Origin: Bolinopsis microptera
Taxonomy: Eukaryota > Ctenophora > Tentaculata > Lobata > Bolinopsidae
NCBI RefSeq assembly: GCF_026151205.1
Contig: NC_087078.1
Span: forward strand, 6,095,675 to 6,155,674
Reading direction: 5' to 3'
DNA: 60,000 bases
This document shows, piece after piece, positions 30,953 through 42,861 of this stretch (positions within the stretch are counted from its first letter, which is position 1; the number at the start of each line of letters is the position of its first letter). The notes below the pieces were generated by a model. That model was not told the DNA's origin, searched no databases, and saw nothing but the letters and a program-made list of their open reading frames with translations. The translations under genes and the position numbers were made by a program.

Positions 30953-32242
30953 TAAAATTGTTGTTTCGACGGTCGCGCGCTACTGCAAGCGAGAGGGCTC
31001 TGGTTAGAGCAAAGTATCACTCGTTAATTAAATCGTGGTTAGCAGTAAATCGTGACGCGGACGCGGTTGCCGGTTAATTGGCTTGGGGTTTTGCTGTATA
31101 CTTCAAAATCAAATTCAATTGTTTCGCTTCCAGTGAGTATTTTGAGGAAAAGCCATTTTGATGTCATTCGTTATCAGTATTCATGCACAGCTAGGAGGTG
31201 CATGATAAAATTAAAGTTGCTTGGATTTATTTTATATTTTTGTATCATCGTTCGCGTTTTTTAAAGCATAAATCAGAGACCATGTGAGCTTTTAATAAAA
31301 CTAAAAGCACTTACGGCCCGGGTAATTTCTGCTCGATATGCTAAAGACTCCATTAATTGACGATGTCAATTCATGGCAGCTCGGCGCGGCACAGTACCGC
31401 ATTTCGCCGATCTAGCCAGTAACGCATCGCGCTACAAAAGACTCCAGTATGCTAAAGACTCCAATATGCTACAGACTTCGTAGCACTTGCCATCGGACCA
31501 TTTCGAAAAGAAAGCGGCGCGCGCTACTTCGATCAGAAATATAGACGAGTAACATCCGTCAAGGTTAATTGCTTTTATTGCATATTGGCGACGAAAGTTC
31601 ACAAATAGCTACTTGATACATGTTTCGGCGGCGCGCGCTTCGCTCGCGAAAAGTGGCATGCAACGTATAGTATGTCAAATAGCTACAAATAGCAGCGTAT
31701 AGTATATCAAATAGCTACAAATAGCAGCGTTTGATCGGAAACCTTGAACCTGGTAACTATTATACCGCGCGCCTTTTTTGTTATTCTCCATTCTCGGGCA
31801 AAGCTCTGCGTATAATATTATAGTAGCTGGGTCAGTCAATTAACGATATACACGGAGATGTATCAATATGTAGATTCATAATTAATTGACGATGTCAATT
31901 CATGGCAGCTCGGCGCGGCACAGTAGCGCATCTCGCTGTGCGAAGCCTCATTGAGTGCGCGGCGCGGCACAGTAACGCATCGCGTTACAAGATTCATAGC
32001 CGCATAGCGCCCGCTAGGCTGCGTAGATAATCATTACTATATATTTATTTTGATTATATTGCTCGCTTCTCAGTCTGTCAATACTCCTCAGGCTATCATT
32101 GTCAAAAATAAAATAAAGATTCGGTGGAATGACGGGCTGAGCGCCGCCCAGTAAAGTTTGTAATACTAATAGCAAATAGTTAATATTATGGAGAAAGCTT
32201 GAAATTGAACATTGAAAATAGCGCCGCACACATGGACTGGCG
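30953..32242. other. Shared 3' flank, second part, GC-rich motifs
   Basis: No gene. It contains a partial second-family MITE (31476-31562, ending GAGTAACATCCGTCAA). It also has two copies of AATTGACGATGTCAATTCATGG (31356, 31881), tandem CAAATAGCAGCGTATAGTAT (31680-31725) and a partial ultra-short MITE at 32120-32152. 31082-31175 and 31760-31810 recur near 58676 and 59940. Confidence 0.6.
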
Positions 32243-32476
32243 CGCTTCTACTAAATTAATCGCTCGCCCAAATTTTAAGAAAATTCTTCTGAAAAGGCCC
32301 TTTGGGTATGAAATTGATTTAAATCGTTGTATTTTTGAACGCTGATTCCGAATCACCACCCATGACTTAGGGTAAAAATATTTCCCTGGAGAGTAATGGG
32401 CAAAAAACCGTTTTTGTCACGTGACAGGCTAGTAAAACATGAATTCGATTGTTCAGGGCTCAGGTTAGGCATTAGG

Positions 32477-32600
32477 TTGACGGATGTTACTCGTCTAAAT
32501 TTCTTCGAAGTAGCGCGCGCCGCTTTCTTCTCGAAATGTTGGCCCGACGGCAAGTGCTACGAAGTAGCGCGCGCCGGGCCAGATCATTAACAATGGTCAA
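32477..32600. mobile_element. Second-family MITE (TTGAC...GTCAA), nested
   Basis: 124 bp with ends TTGACGGATGTTA and, inverted, TTGACCATTGTTAATG. 9-bp TSD GGCATTAGG on both sides. It carries two inner boxes GTAGCGCGCGCC. Other copies: 31476-31562 (partial), 57979-58091 and 59613-59735. Confidence 0.88.
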
Positions 32601-32704
32601 GGCATTAGGGTTAGGGTTGTGGTAAGGGTTATGGATAGCTTCGGGGTTTTGGTTAGGGTTAGGATCAGGGTTTATGTAAAACCGTTTTGTACGGCTGCAG
32701 AACC

Positions 32705-32914
32705 ATAAGGGCCCATGCCATGCAGGAGCTGCATTTGCACTCAATATCTGTGTTTTGGTGACCCTCAGGTCCTTTAGTTACATACATTTTGTCCAAGACA
32801 ATTTCAACTTTTACAATCCATGCTTAGAGGACAATATTATATTTAACTAATTCATTGTGTAAACTTGTATGTAATTGACTGATTTGAAAGATTTCAATAA
32901 AAAAAAAAAAAAAA
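32705..32914 (+). mobile_element. 5'-truncated LINE-A-like 3' tail
   Basis: About 210 bp ending GATTTGAAAGATTTCAATAA followed by poly(A), the same terminal sequence as LINE-A at 20255-20278. It interrupts the host MITE between GCAGAACCA and CCAAAGTCACGTG. Confidence 0.8.
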
Positions 32915-32958
32915 CCAAAGTCACGTGAAATTTTTGGGCGAGCGAATTAGTAAGAGCC

Positions 32959-33539
32959 GGACTGGCGTGCAAATGCTTTGCATCACGTTGTGACCCCCAT
33001 TGTTGTTTCACTAAGTGGCTACATTCAATTTAATGTCTGCTCACGTAATGTCCTGTTAAATTAAAACGCGAACGTCCGATAAGGTAGACGACACGTATTA
33101 CGCGTTCAATTTGAATGGAAGGGAGGTGTGGAGGTATGGATGAACGGGGCCGGAAGGGAGTTAACAATGGCTAAACGGATGGAGAAAGTAACCGGAAGAA
33201 GAATTTGTTTAGGTCAAATAATTTATTTTAGAATTTATAAATTTCTGGAATAAATATTTTCATATTGATTTTTTCTAAATCATTATTATAATTTTTCGTA
33301 TATTTTTTTACCGAAATTCTATTGGGTTAACACAAACTAAGACTACCAAATAAGATCAAAAGTAAAAGATTAAAATCTATGAATTTATAAACAAAATAAA
33401 TCTAGAAAAGACAATATTTTGAACAATATTACTAATAATATTGATATATTAATAGTGATACTGATATATTAATTCTTCGACCATCATACCCTCAATAAAA
33501 CGTATAATAATAAATTATAATATAATAATAATTACTTAT
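32959..33539. other. Intergenic, AT-rich
   Basis: No gene. A degenerate relative of the TACCTTATC MITE is seen around 33005-33085. The rest is AT-rich simple sequence leading into the LINE-B2 monomers. Confidence 0.45.
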
Positions 33540-34009
33540 TAATAATAACAACTTATAATATAATAATAATAACTTATAATATAATAATAAAACTTATAAA
33601 ACCCTTATAAAACTTCGACAGTATTGCAGTTTTCTATTGTCCACATTTCTTAAATCTCAACAATTTTGTGTGCAAAATGGGAGGTAACAGGAGTCTGCAG
33701 GTGGTCCATTAAAGTTCGGAAATCGGAACCCATCGTCAGTCTGAAAAAGGTGTAGTTTAAGCCAATATCAGTACTTATTAATAACTTATAATATAATAAT
33801 AATAACTTATAATATAATAATAAAACTTATAAAACCCTTATAAAACTTTGACAGTATTGCAGTTTTCTATTGTCAACATTTCTTAAATGTCAACAATTTT
33901 GTGTGCAAAATGGGAGGTAACAGGAGTCTGCAGGTGGTCCATTAAAGTTCGGAAGTCGAAACCCATCGTCAGTCTGAAAAAGGTGCAGTTTAAGCCAAGA
34001 TCAGTACTA
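33540..34009 (+). repeat. Two tandem 233-bp monomers at the 5' end of LINE-B2
   Basis: 33540-33773 and 33774-34009 repeat at a 233-bp period (TTATAATATAATAATA lead, GACAGTATTGCAGTTTTCTATTG, CAGGAGTCTGCAGGTGGTCC). They lie directly before the LINE-B2 ORF, so they resemble 5'-UTR promoter monomers. That role is inference. Confidence 0.8.
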
Positions 34010-34165
34010 GTGAATTCTCGAAGATTCCTGACAGAAAAATTTCCAATGTTTGTGTTATAGTTGCAGCTATAATGAATTGACTGCAATATAACGTGAAACT
34101 GCCACCTCAAACTGAAAGAAAAACAACAAGAATATATTATATTTATAATGTTATGAAAGAAAAAT

Positions 34166-34476
34166 GTGGACTCCGACTCTAATAATAAGAAACAGCCAGC
34201 GAATTATTCTAAAACAGGCCTTACATTTGGGACATGGAATGTATTATCTCTGACAAGTAGTTCAAGTCAGTTGTTCCAGCTATCAGAGAATATCTCTGAG
34301 TATAAGTTGGACTTGCTTGGTATAACTGAGACCCATATGCCTGGTACAGGATCAGAGCTACTGGATAATGGCTCCTTACTTATTTATTCAGGGAGGACGG
34401 ACGGTATAAGAAGGCGACGTGTCGGTCTTACCCTTTCAAAGAGGATTACAAATTCATTAATTTCCTATCTACCAAT
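34166..34476 (+). pseudogene. LINE-B2 ORF, N-terminal endonuclease part
   Basis: Starts with a short polar leader and then LTFGTWNVLSL, LLGITETHMPG and YSGRTDGIRRRRVG, the first conserved blocks of an AP-type endonuclease (Asn and Glu metal-site motifs). The expected next residues SDRLLSARL lie at 36221 beyond the R-X insertion, in the pattern SYLPI|SDRLL. There is no clean in-frame ATG: an ATG at 34164 is two bases out of frame, which suggests a small indel at the start. Confidence 0.75.
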
Positions 34477-34809
34477 TTGACCAAAACCCATAATCATGGG
34501 TAGAGTGAACCGCTGCCAGTGTCTCTGATCTTTTCCAAACAAAAGGAAATGATATTAATTTGAGGAACCGTCCGCAAATGCAAATTGATACCGAGAATGA
34601 AATCGGTCGCTCGCTTTTCCCATTCAATAAGCTTTATTACAATTCGTAAGCCGTGAATGAATGGGAAAAGCGAGCGACCGATTTCATTATCGGTATCAAT
34701 TTGCATTTGCGGACGGTTCCTCAAATTAATATCATTTCCTTTTGTTTGGAAAAGATCAGAGACACTGGCAGCGGTTCACTCTACCCATGATTATGGGTTT
34801 TGGTCAAAT
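34475..34809. repeat. Large hairpin at left end of the R-X insertion
   Basis: Inverted repeat with arms of about 150 bp (TTGACCAAAACCCATAATCA... mirrored to TTATGGGTTTTGGTCAA) and a loop of about 30 bp near 34627-34657. The arms are almost perfect. It sits exactly at the left junction with LINE-B2. Confidence 0.9.
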
Positions 34810-35449
34810 ATCATCTCTTTTTGATTATAATGTCGAAACTTCATTAATAAGGAGGTAATTTCAACGATTTCGAAATTTTACCTTTGAAAACATTTCCTTG
34901 TGTTTAGGTAGGTATATCTGTCGATAACAGACTGAAAATGGCACTTTTTATTCATTCAAGTTGGCATTTAATTCATATATAATGCCATTTAAATATCGTG
35001 GGAAAGCAGAATATATTCGAAATCACGAATGAGCAAAATTCTCACCTTTCGCACGTGCAAACTTTGAGCGGACGTTGCGTGCGCATACAATATTGAATCA
35101 CCGTAAAATTTTGCATAGTGGTATTTAATATATAGTTTGATAAGCATGCAAAGTTTCAGAAGATTTTAAAAAGAACTTGAATCACAACGGGACTCCAAAG
35201 TTGATAAAAATCGTGAAAATAACAATTTTCAGTGATATAAGCTATTTTAAATCAATTTGGGCGTGTCCCCACGTGTGCAACTTTTCGATGTTTAACTTTA
35301 AAACTAGCCTATAACACAATTTAGACCTTTAAGAAGCAAAATTGAGCTCCACAACCCAAGGGATGGTCCAACACCAGAGAATACTAATTCACAACTTTTG
35401 TGTTTTTATAAAATTATTCTTCAAATAAGCACTAACTTCAATAGCGAAT
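34810..35449. other. Left extension of R-X copy 2
   Basis: Sequence between the hairpin and the part shared with R-X copy 1. AT-rich, with stops in all frames. It is either the full-length left part of R-X or another insertion; only one copy is in the window. Confidence 0.5.
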
Positions 35450-36220
35450 ATCTTTATGAAGGAGTAAGGTAGGAAACTTTTCCGGTAGATTTTCAGAATG
35501 CTTGAACAATTATCTAAGGTGAAAATGTATTCAGATTTTTAATAAAATTACTCCTTAATGGTTTAAAATCGATTTGAAAAGTTATTACTTTGTCAAAAAT
35601 CAAGTTTTAAAAACACTTGAATTGATGACGTCATCAAGTGATGATGATGACGATAAATTAGTTTTCAATATAGTGTAAACTAAACTATAAACAATTATCT
35701 TTAAAACCTGTGGTTCGAAATGACTGTATCTTTTATACTTTTGAATCTATGGACACTTAAATGTAGGCTACAATTGACTGCTAAAGCGTCTATACATACA
35801 TATTATATACTATACTTCACGACAATCTGTTGTAAAACAGGGGTTCCAGAAAACCCACTTCCCGATACTCCTGAAACATGAAATTTTTTTAACAGTCGAT
35901 TTGGACAAGGTCTAGACGCCCTGCAAAGTTTCAGATCTCTAACTCAATTTTAACAAATATGGCGAATTTGGGTTTTTTACCTAATTTCGTATAACATGCT
36001 GGCGCGTATTTTGTGCAAATTTCTTAAAAACACCCACATAACTATTTCTTATTCCTGTCATCTTTAACATTGAATTAGAATGTTTTGAACTTAAATATAC
36101 CTGCTGAACTACTTTCGATGAGTCTTAATGCCTGGAAAACAATAAAGGGGATATAATAGTATAGGGGGTAAATAGTGTTGTGAATATAAGGGCAACGGTT
36201 ATGCTTGCCAGCATTGTGAT
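35450..36220. mobile_element. Dispersed repeat R-X, copy 2
   Basis: Uninterrupted counterpart of 12001-12367 plus 14837-15314. It ends CAGCATTGTGAT and interrupts the LINE-B2 coding frame. Original junction about CTACCAAT|ATCTGACCG; at most 2 bp (AT) is duplicated. Confidence 0.75.
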
Positions 36221-38616
36221 ATCTGACCGTTTGTTGAGTGCAAGGCTGCATAGTCAACACCTGAACATCTCTGTTGTTGTGGTATATGCGCCAACTGAGG
36301 GGGCTTCAGATAATGATAAGGATGAATTCTACCAGCAGTTGTCAAGTGCATTCGATGAGCTACCCCGACATGATTTAAAATTACTGCTCGGTGATCTTAA
36401 TGCTAAGGTCACATCGGACTGCAGTTCTATGTCAGGTGTCATTGGTGGACACTCGCTTCACAGCTCATCAAATGACAATGGTACCCGATTGTTGGACTTT
36501 TGCATTGCCCACCAACTTACCATCGGTGGCACTATGTTTCAGCAAAAGGATATACATAAAGGTACGTGGAGATCACCTAATGGTCGTACTGTAAACCAAA
36601 TAGACCACATCTGTATCAGTAAGAAGTTTGGAGGCTCTTTGCTAAATGTAAAAGTTTGTAGGGGGGCTGACATTAGGTCTGATCACTATTTGGTAAGAGC
36701 ACGACTGAGAATGAAGCTTATGTCAGTGAAAAAGAAGCAGGAACGTAAGCTTGAGATTCCTGCTATTGAGCATATGCGTGATCATTCACTTGTTTCCGAA
36801 TACAATATTGTTCTGAGAAACAAATTTGACTGTTTGGAACCTGAGGTTGACCAGGAATCAATGTGGGACAACTTCAAGACAACTGTCCAACAAGTCTCCA
36901 TGGAAATCCTTGGGCAAAGACCTCGAAAAAAGAAGGACAGGCACCAATCTCAGAAGACAAAAGAATTATTGAAGAACCGTAAGGAATTTAAGCGTAAAGA
37001 CCCTAATTCGAACGCTAACAGGTCAGAGTATTCTAGATTGAATAAGCTCTTTAAAAACAGTAGCAAGGTAGACGATAACAACTGGGCACATAGAATGGTC
37101 AATGACTTGGAAGAAGCTGCGAGAAAAGGTAAGCAACGTGAGGTATGGCAGAAGATCAATGTCATATCTGGAAAGAAGAAGAAGCAGTCAACTGCAGTTA
37201 GAGACGTATCTGGCCAGTTGATTGCCGACTCACATGCCCAGAAAGAAAGGTGGAAAGAGCACTTCTCTAGGCTATTGAACCCTCCCCCGCAAGAGGCCAA
37301 TATTTCTGACCTAGACAACATCCCTCCGCAGCCCAGTTTTGACGACCTTTCCGATTCGGATGAGGCTCCTACAAGAAACAAGATTGTTGATGCCCTCAAA
37401 AAACTGAAGAATCACAAAAGTCCAGGAGTGGATGGTATCACCAACGAGCAACTTAAGTATGGACAGGATGGGTTGGTCGATCAACTAGTTGTGTTGTTCA
37501 AGAAAGTGTGGGAAGATGAGAAGATTTCTGAGGATTGGTCCAAAGGTGTTATTATTATCGTTGGAAAGAAGGGTGACACCTCTCATTGCGCTAACATCAG
37601 AGGCATTACATTAAGATCCACAGCCTCGAAGCTCCTACAGATGATACTCCTGCGGAGACTAAGCAATGGCATGGAAAAATTCCTCCGGGAGAATCAAAGT
37701 GGTTTTAGACAGAATCGCTCATGTATTGACCAGGTTTATTCACTCCGCTGTATTATACACCAATAAATGCATTGAGTATAATATCCCTCTGTATATTAAT
37801 TTTGTTGATTTCAAAGCAGCTTTTGATTCGATTGACAGGCAGTTCATTTGGAGAAGTATGCAGCACTACGGCTTACCTGACAAGTACATTAGAATTAGGG
37901 TCATATAAATAATCGCGAAATCCTTTTGTCCCTGATGGAGAGGTTACAGGTTGGTTTGATGTCAACTCGGGTACTGGGCAAGGTGATATACAGGGACCAC
38001 CAGTCTTCAACTTTTGTTTGAATTTTTCAGCATACCTTATGGAACTGAACAAGGTCATTAGCAAGGGGGCTTTATTACAGCTGCCAGCCCCCGGGGTAGA
38101 AGAGAAACATCTCTTGGACACTGATTACGCTGATGACATGGCCATGTTAGATAACTCAAAAGAGGGGCTGCAGGAAACCACTGACCTTCTCTGCAAATAC
38201 AGTGACTATGCGGGTCTGAAGATTAATGCTGGCAAAACACAGAGCATGGTTGTCAGCAAAAGTGCATCGCAGAGGCCGTATTCTAAAGACGACACTATGG
38301 ACATCAATGTGGAAGGTCTCCCAATACAGCAGGTCAGCAATTTCACTTACTTGGGTGCAATCATCAGTGCGAATGAAACAATTGACAAAGAACTATCAGC
38401 TCGAATTCAAAAGGCCTCTGGGGCATTCTATCAGCTTAGCAGTATATGGTACAGTCGCAAGATCAAGACTCCGACTAAAATCAGGATTTACAAAGCGGCT
38501 GTTCTCACTATACTGCTTTATGGAAGTGAGGTATGGAATACCACACAGACGCAGATGAAAAGATTTGAGGTGTTCCATCATAGATGTCTGAGGAGAATCC
38601 TGAAAATCAAATGGTT
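36221..38616 (+). pseudogene. LINE-B2 ORF, endonuclease C-terminus and reverse transcriptase
   Basis: The frame is open to 37766 with YAPTEGASDND, LLLGDLNAKV, NQIDHICISKK and RSDHYLVRA (endonuclease). It continues to the RT region KKGDTSHCANIRGITLRS and FRQNRSCIDQVYSL. A one-base shift near 37755-37765 moves to KCIEYNIPLYINFVDFKAAFDS. About 60 bp of the palm are replaced at 37906-37937 by the right end of a hAT MITE. The frame then reads GYWFDVNSGTGQGDIQGPPVF-like sequence, DTDYADDMAML and on to RRILKIKW at 38610. LINE-B1 residues align throughout, so the losses can be placed. It is not functional. Confidence 0.82.
37906..37937. mobile_element. hAT MITE end fragment inside LINE-B2
   Basis: AATAATCGCGAAATCCTTTT and GTCCCTG match the right end of the 149-bp MITE at 7526-7557. 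The left end is missing and LINE sequence on that side is deleted, as after an incomplete excision or a later deletion. Confidence 0.7.
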
Positions 38617-41347
38617 GGGGGGGGGGTCCAACCCGATCCAATCCGATCATTCCGATCCCGATTTTGGCCTCATCAACCCTCATATCGGAAAAATCGGGAA
38701 AATTTAAATCTTCCCTCTGAGGTTTCTAGGCGATATAGGTAGCTATTTCTGTACTTAAATATGACAAGAAATCGATTGGTGGTGGTCCCAGAACCCCAAA
38801 ATAGTTTCTTGTTCCAAACAAGAATCGTTTCGTCCGGAAAAAAAACACACTGTCGTATCAACTCTTGTTTGACAGAAACATCCACCCCGGTCCACAATTG
38901 AAAGAGGTACGGTTGGTAATAACAATCGTAACAAATAACGAACGCTTTAGTAACTTTTGATTTAAATTGTCTCCACAATTTGTAACAGGCTATCTGCAGA
39001 AATGGGTAGCACAGTTATCTCTTAGATACAAAGAATAGTTTACACAATTTTTAATAACATTAAAAGGGATGAAAATCACTTTATTTATCAAAATCTTTAT
39101 TTATCATGTAACAACTTTTCCATAGTACTGGAGAGTAGAACTATGTTAAACAAAAAAAATTCTACAGCACATTTTGAGTCAGTAACAGTAACATGTCAAT
39201 ATGTTACAGACTCACATGCGTTTAAAAACATTTTTGTAACAATAAATTGTGTAAACTGATGAGGAGGAGGATGAGGACTGAAGAAGAGGAGGACTGAGGA
39301 GGAGGAGGAGAAGGAGGAAAACTGAAGAGGAGGAGGACTGGGGAGGACTGACGAGGAGGAGAAGGACCGAGAAGGACTGAGGAGGAGGAGGAGGACTGAC
39401 GAGGAGGAGAAGGACTGAGGAGGAGGAGGAGGATGAGGAGGACTGACGAGTAGGAAGAGGACTGGGGACTGAGGAGGACTAAGGAGGAGGAGGAGGAGGA
39501 GGAGGAGGAGGAGGAGGCTGAGGAGGACTGACGAGTAGGAAGAGGACTGGGGACTGAAGAGGACTAAGGAGGAGGATGAGGAGGATGAGGCTGAGGAGGA
39601 GGAGGACTGATGAGGAGAAGGAGGAGGAAGACTGAGGAGGAAGACTGAGGAGGATGAGGACGAGGACTAAGGATGAGGACTAGGAGGATGATAACGAGGG
39701 CTAAGGAAGAGGACTGATTAAGATGAGAAGGAAGAGGAGAAGGAGGAGGAGGAGGACTGCGGCGGACTGCGGAGGAGGAGGATAAGGAGGAGAATGAGGA
39801 GGATGACTCAGGAGGAGGATTCAGGAGGTGGAGGAGGATGAGGAGGAGGACTCAGGAGGAGAACTGAAGAAGAGGAGGAGGACTGATGATGAGGAGGAGA
39901 AAGAGGACTCCAAAGGAGGACTCAGGAGGAGGAAGAGGAGGAGGACTCAGGAGGAGGAAGAGGAGGAGGAGGAGGACTAATGACGAGGACGAGGACGACT
40001 AGTGGAGGACTGAGGATGAGGACTGATGAGGAGGAGAAGGAGGAGGACTTAGGATTAGGATGATGAGGAGGAGGACTGAGGAGGACTGAGGAGGAGGATG
40101 AGGAGGAGGAGACTGAGGAGGCGGAGGAGGAGGCGGAGGATGATGGGGAGGAGGACTGAGGAGGACTGAGGAGGAAGACTGACGAGGACGAGGACTAAGG
40201 ACGAGGAGGAGGAGGACGACAACTGAGCAGGAGGACTGATTAGGAGGAGAAGAAAGAGGAGAAGGAGGAGGAGGAGGAGTCAGGAGGAGGAGGACGACTA
40301 TGAGTAGGACTCAGAGGGGACTGAGGAGGAGGGTGAGAAAGAGGATGAGGACGAGGACGATTATTGAGGAGGACAGAAGATGAGGACTGATGAGGAGGAG
40401 AAAGAGGAGGAGGACTAAGGAAGAAGAGGAGGATGACTGAGTAGGAGGAGTCAGGAGGAGGAGGACGACTATGAGGAGGACTGAGGAGGGCTGATGGGGA
40501 GGAGAACGAGGAGGAGGATGAGGAGGAGAAATGAGGAGGTGGAGGAGGAGGAGGAGGAGAAGGAGAAGGAGGAGGACTGGGAGTAGGACTGAGGAGGAGG
40601 AGGGGACTGAGGAGGAGGGTGAGGAGGAGGAGGAGGACGAGGAGTCATGAAGAGGACTGAAGAGGACTCAGGAGGAGAAGGACTCAGGAGGAGGAGGAAG
40701 ACTTAGGAGGAGGAGGAGGACTGATGAGAAGGAGGAGGAAGACTAGGGAGGAGGAGGAGGACATCTAAATGTTTTGTCTGTTTTTGTCTGTTTTTGTCCG
40801 CCCTACTTTTTGTCCGTTTTTAACATATAGGGTACCGAACGGACACAAAACATGATCCCCCAGCCAAGCATGTGTTACGATACAAATGTACGTGACTATA
40901 CATTTAAGGTGCAGTGTACTAGTGATATTATGGTATGTTTAAAGACGGGACCACAAAATGACAAAATATAACCCGGTACCTAGTGTTGTACTAATACATA
41001 ATAACAAGTAACAGGGATAAAATTAATGAGCAGAAACAATCGATCTCACGTCAAGAGGCCAAAGCACCTGGGTCTGGGAGTACATGATAACTTCAACTAG
41101 TAGTGAGCATACTAGCCCCTGCAGTGGAAAAACACATAAAACATACTATTGGAATGTCCAAAATTTGGTTCGTTTTCTCATAACAATATAGCATATGTAG
41201 GGGTTCTGGTTGAATTATATCACTTCTGAGAGGTTTTAGAGATCGATTCTGTAAATTTCTCAATTTTCCGATTTTTCCGATTTTGGCCTCATCAACCCTC
41301 ATATCGGACATCGGGTTGGACCCCCCCCCCCCCCCCCCCCCCCCCCC
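38617..41347. mobile_element. 2.7-kb element with poly(G)/poly(C) ends and a polypurine core
   Basis: Bounded by G10-TCCAACCCGAT on the left and ATCGGGTTGGA-C27 on the right, inverted. It is flanked by the 6-bp duplication ATGGTT (38611-38616, 41348-41353) with LINE-B2 coding continuing across. A 31-bp block (CCGATTTTGGCC...CATATCGG, ends CCGAT/ATCGG) lies just inside each end in the same orientation, although the surrounding ends are inverted, so one of them has flipped. No transposase is seen. The superfamily is unclear; 6-bp TSDs occur in Polintons, but nothing else points there. Confidence 0.8.
39258..40762. repeat. 1.5-kb polypurine tract (GAGGA/GACTGAGGAGG)n
   Basis: Almost pure A/G strand built of GGA and GAGGA units punctuated by ACTGA. 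TGA and TAG stops recur in it, so it is not an acidic-protein gene. Long mirror-like purine tracts can form triplex (H-DNA) and hinder polymerases. Confidence 0.95.
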
Positions 41348-41640
41348 ATGGTTTTATCATGTATCTAATGCTGATGTACTTAAGCGGGCTAACATCGCCC
41401 CTGTTGATACTTTCGTACGAGCAGCTAGACTCCGATGGTTTGGCCATGTGTTGTGAGGATGCCAGAAGAAAGAATACCCAACTATCTTCTGCACTGGATC
41501 CCAAAGCATGGTAAAAGGTCAAGAGGTAGACCTCGGAAAAACTGGTTGTCATGTGTCCGGGAGGATGCAGCAATCTTCGCAGGTGTCGATAACATCACGA
41601 CACAGAAATGAACACAATATTGGGAATATTATGGTAAACA
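41348..41640 (+). pseudogene. LINE-B2 C-terminal domain
   Basis: Resumes as FYHVSNADVLKRANIA...AARLRWFGHV, then after a one-base shift RMPEERIPNYLLHW and GKRSRGRPRKNWLSCVRED. This matches LINE-B1 residues near its C-terminus. It ends at a stop near 41609; the last about 20 residues of the B1 protein are lost or altered. Confidence 0.75.
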
Positions 41641-42861
41641 AGAATTTGCAGATAAATGAGTGAGAAAATGTCTTACGACTGGACAAGACTAGAGGTGCGG
41701 AAACTTGTTGACTTTATTGTTCACATCTACTTCAAAGTTTTGACTTATGTATAATTGGATACTCTCAACACTATGAGGATGTTACTCACTGTCTTACATT
41801 TAATGTTAGTCCACTTACGAAACACCACACTCTTCTGCAGCCTACCATGTTAGAAATCCTCGGTCACTTAGATAGTTCCCCCACTTAACAGTTACCTCAA
41901 CTGATATTCCAGCAAGAAAATTCAGGGAGACGAACAACATCTTCCAATTTCATGGTTGTTACTATCACGGATGATGGGTGTAGATTATGCTTAATATCAT
42001 GATCAAAAACACCCCACCAACATTCTCTGTCGGTTCCATAATTTATAATTTTGTGATAATCTTAATACTTTTGCGTTCTTTTGCATTGTTTTTAGCAATG
42101 CCCGATAACGCCATAATCAATGCACAATTGGCAGTTATCCAGTAGCTCAGATTACATGTCTCCTAACTTTTAGCATTAATTATTCTAAGAGGTAAAAATG
42201 TTCTAAACTGTACAATCATAATTTATAGTTTAATCAACACATCCTGTACTTTAAATTAGGGAACATTATGTCATGATAATGATATTATATCAAAGATATG
42301 TATGATTGTATATTCTAATACCTCGCTTTTTACCACAGCCCACCTTAATTTTAGTGTTTTGCCAGTATCAAAGAAATCTGACCAGCGAATCCGCCTGAAC
42401 CATAACCATAACCTTACCCCTACCCCAACCACTTCGAGATGTTCCTGTGGTTTTTGTTTTATACTGAGAGATTAGTGTTTTTGTTTTATACTGAGAGATT
42501 AGTCAACTTCCCCTTTTTGATTGTCTAAATTCTAATTTGTATATTCTTTTATTTGGAAGAGAATCATTCATCATTATACTTTATAGTATATTTTACTATA
42601 CTTCAACCTAACATTCGCTTTTCATTGATTCGACTGCGTGATAGTAAATTATCATTTATTCTGATATGATAATCTCTACTGTATGCAATTCTCAAAGCCA
42701 AAAAAGCCTCAGCAGTCATCGCTCATCTACCATCTTCGAGATCATTCATTTTGATGATCAATCATCGCTGAAGCTTTAAGACAATACAAATTGATAAATT
42801 GTGACCCCAATAAATACTCCATTTCAATTATAAGCAATTAAATTTCAAACTTTCATTTCAA
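41641..42861. other. Intergenic, no gene recognised
   Basis: AT-rich. It contains a 30-bp tandem duplication (GTTTTATACTGAGAGATTAGT, 42454-42503) and otherwise nothing I can name. Part may be the decayed 3' end of LINE-B2. Confidence 0.5.

Larger units (their letters stand above)
32243..32958. mobile_element. MULE-type MITE with two nested insertions
   Basis: Same family as 24261-24641. Starts CGCTTCTACTAAAT and ends ATTAGTAAGAGCC, with 9-bp TSD GGACTGGCG (32234-32242, 32959-32967). It has been enlarged by a second-family MITE (32477-32600) and a LINE 3' tail (32705-32914). Confidence 0.9.
33540..41640 (+). mobile_element. LINE-B2, RTE-like, with two large insertions
   Basis: Pieces in order: 5' monomers and endonuclease N-terminus (33540-34476); R-X insertion (34477-36220); endonuclease to RT (36221-37905); a short scar with a hAT MITE end (37906-37937); RT to C-terminal domain (37938-38616); polypurine element (38617-41347); C-terminal end (41348-41640). 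It is the most complete 5' end of the family of which LINE-B1 is a truncated member. The 3' end is decayed and I could not place it exactly. Confidence 0.82.

Noticed and set aside
39258-40762. Gene for a Glu-rich acidic protein
   Set aside because: Frequent TGA and TAG in every purine-strand frame; simple-sequence origin.
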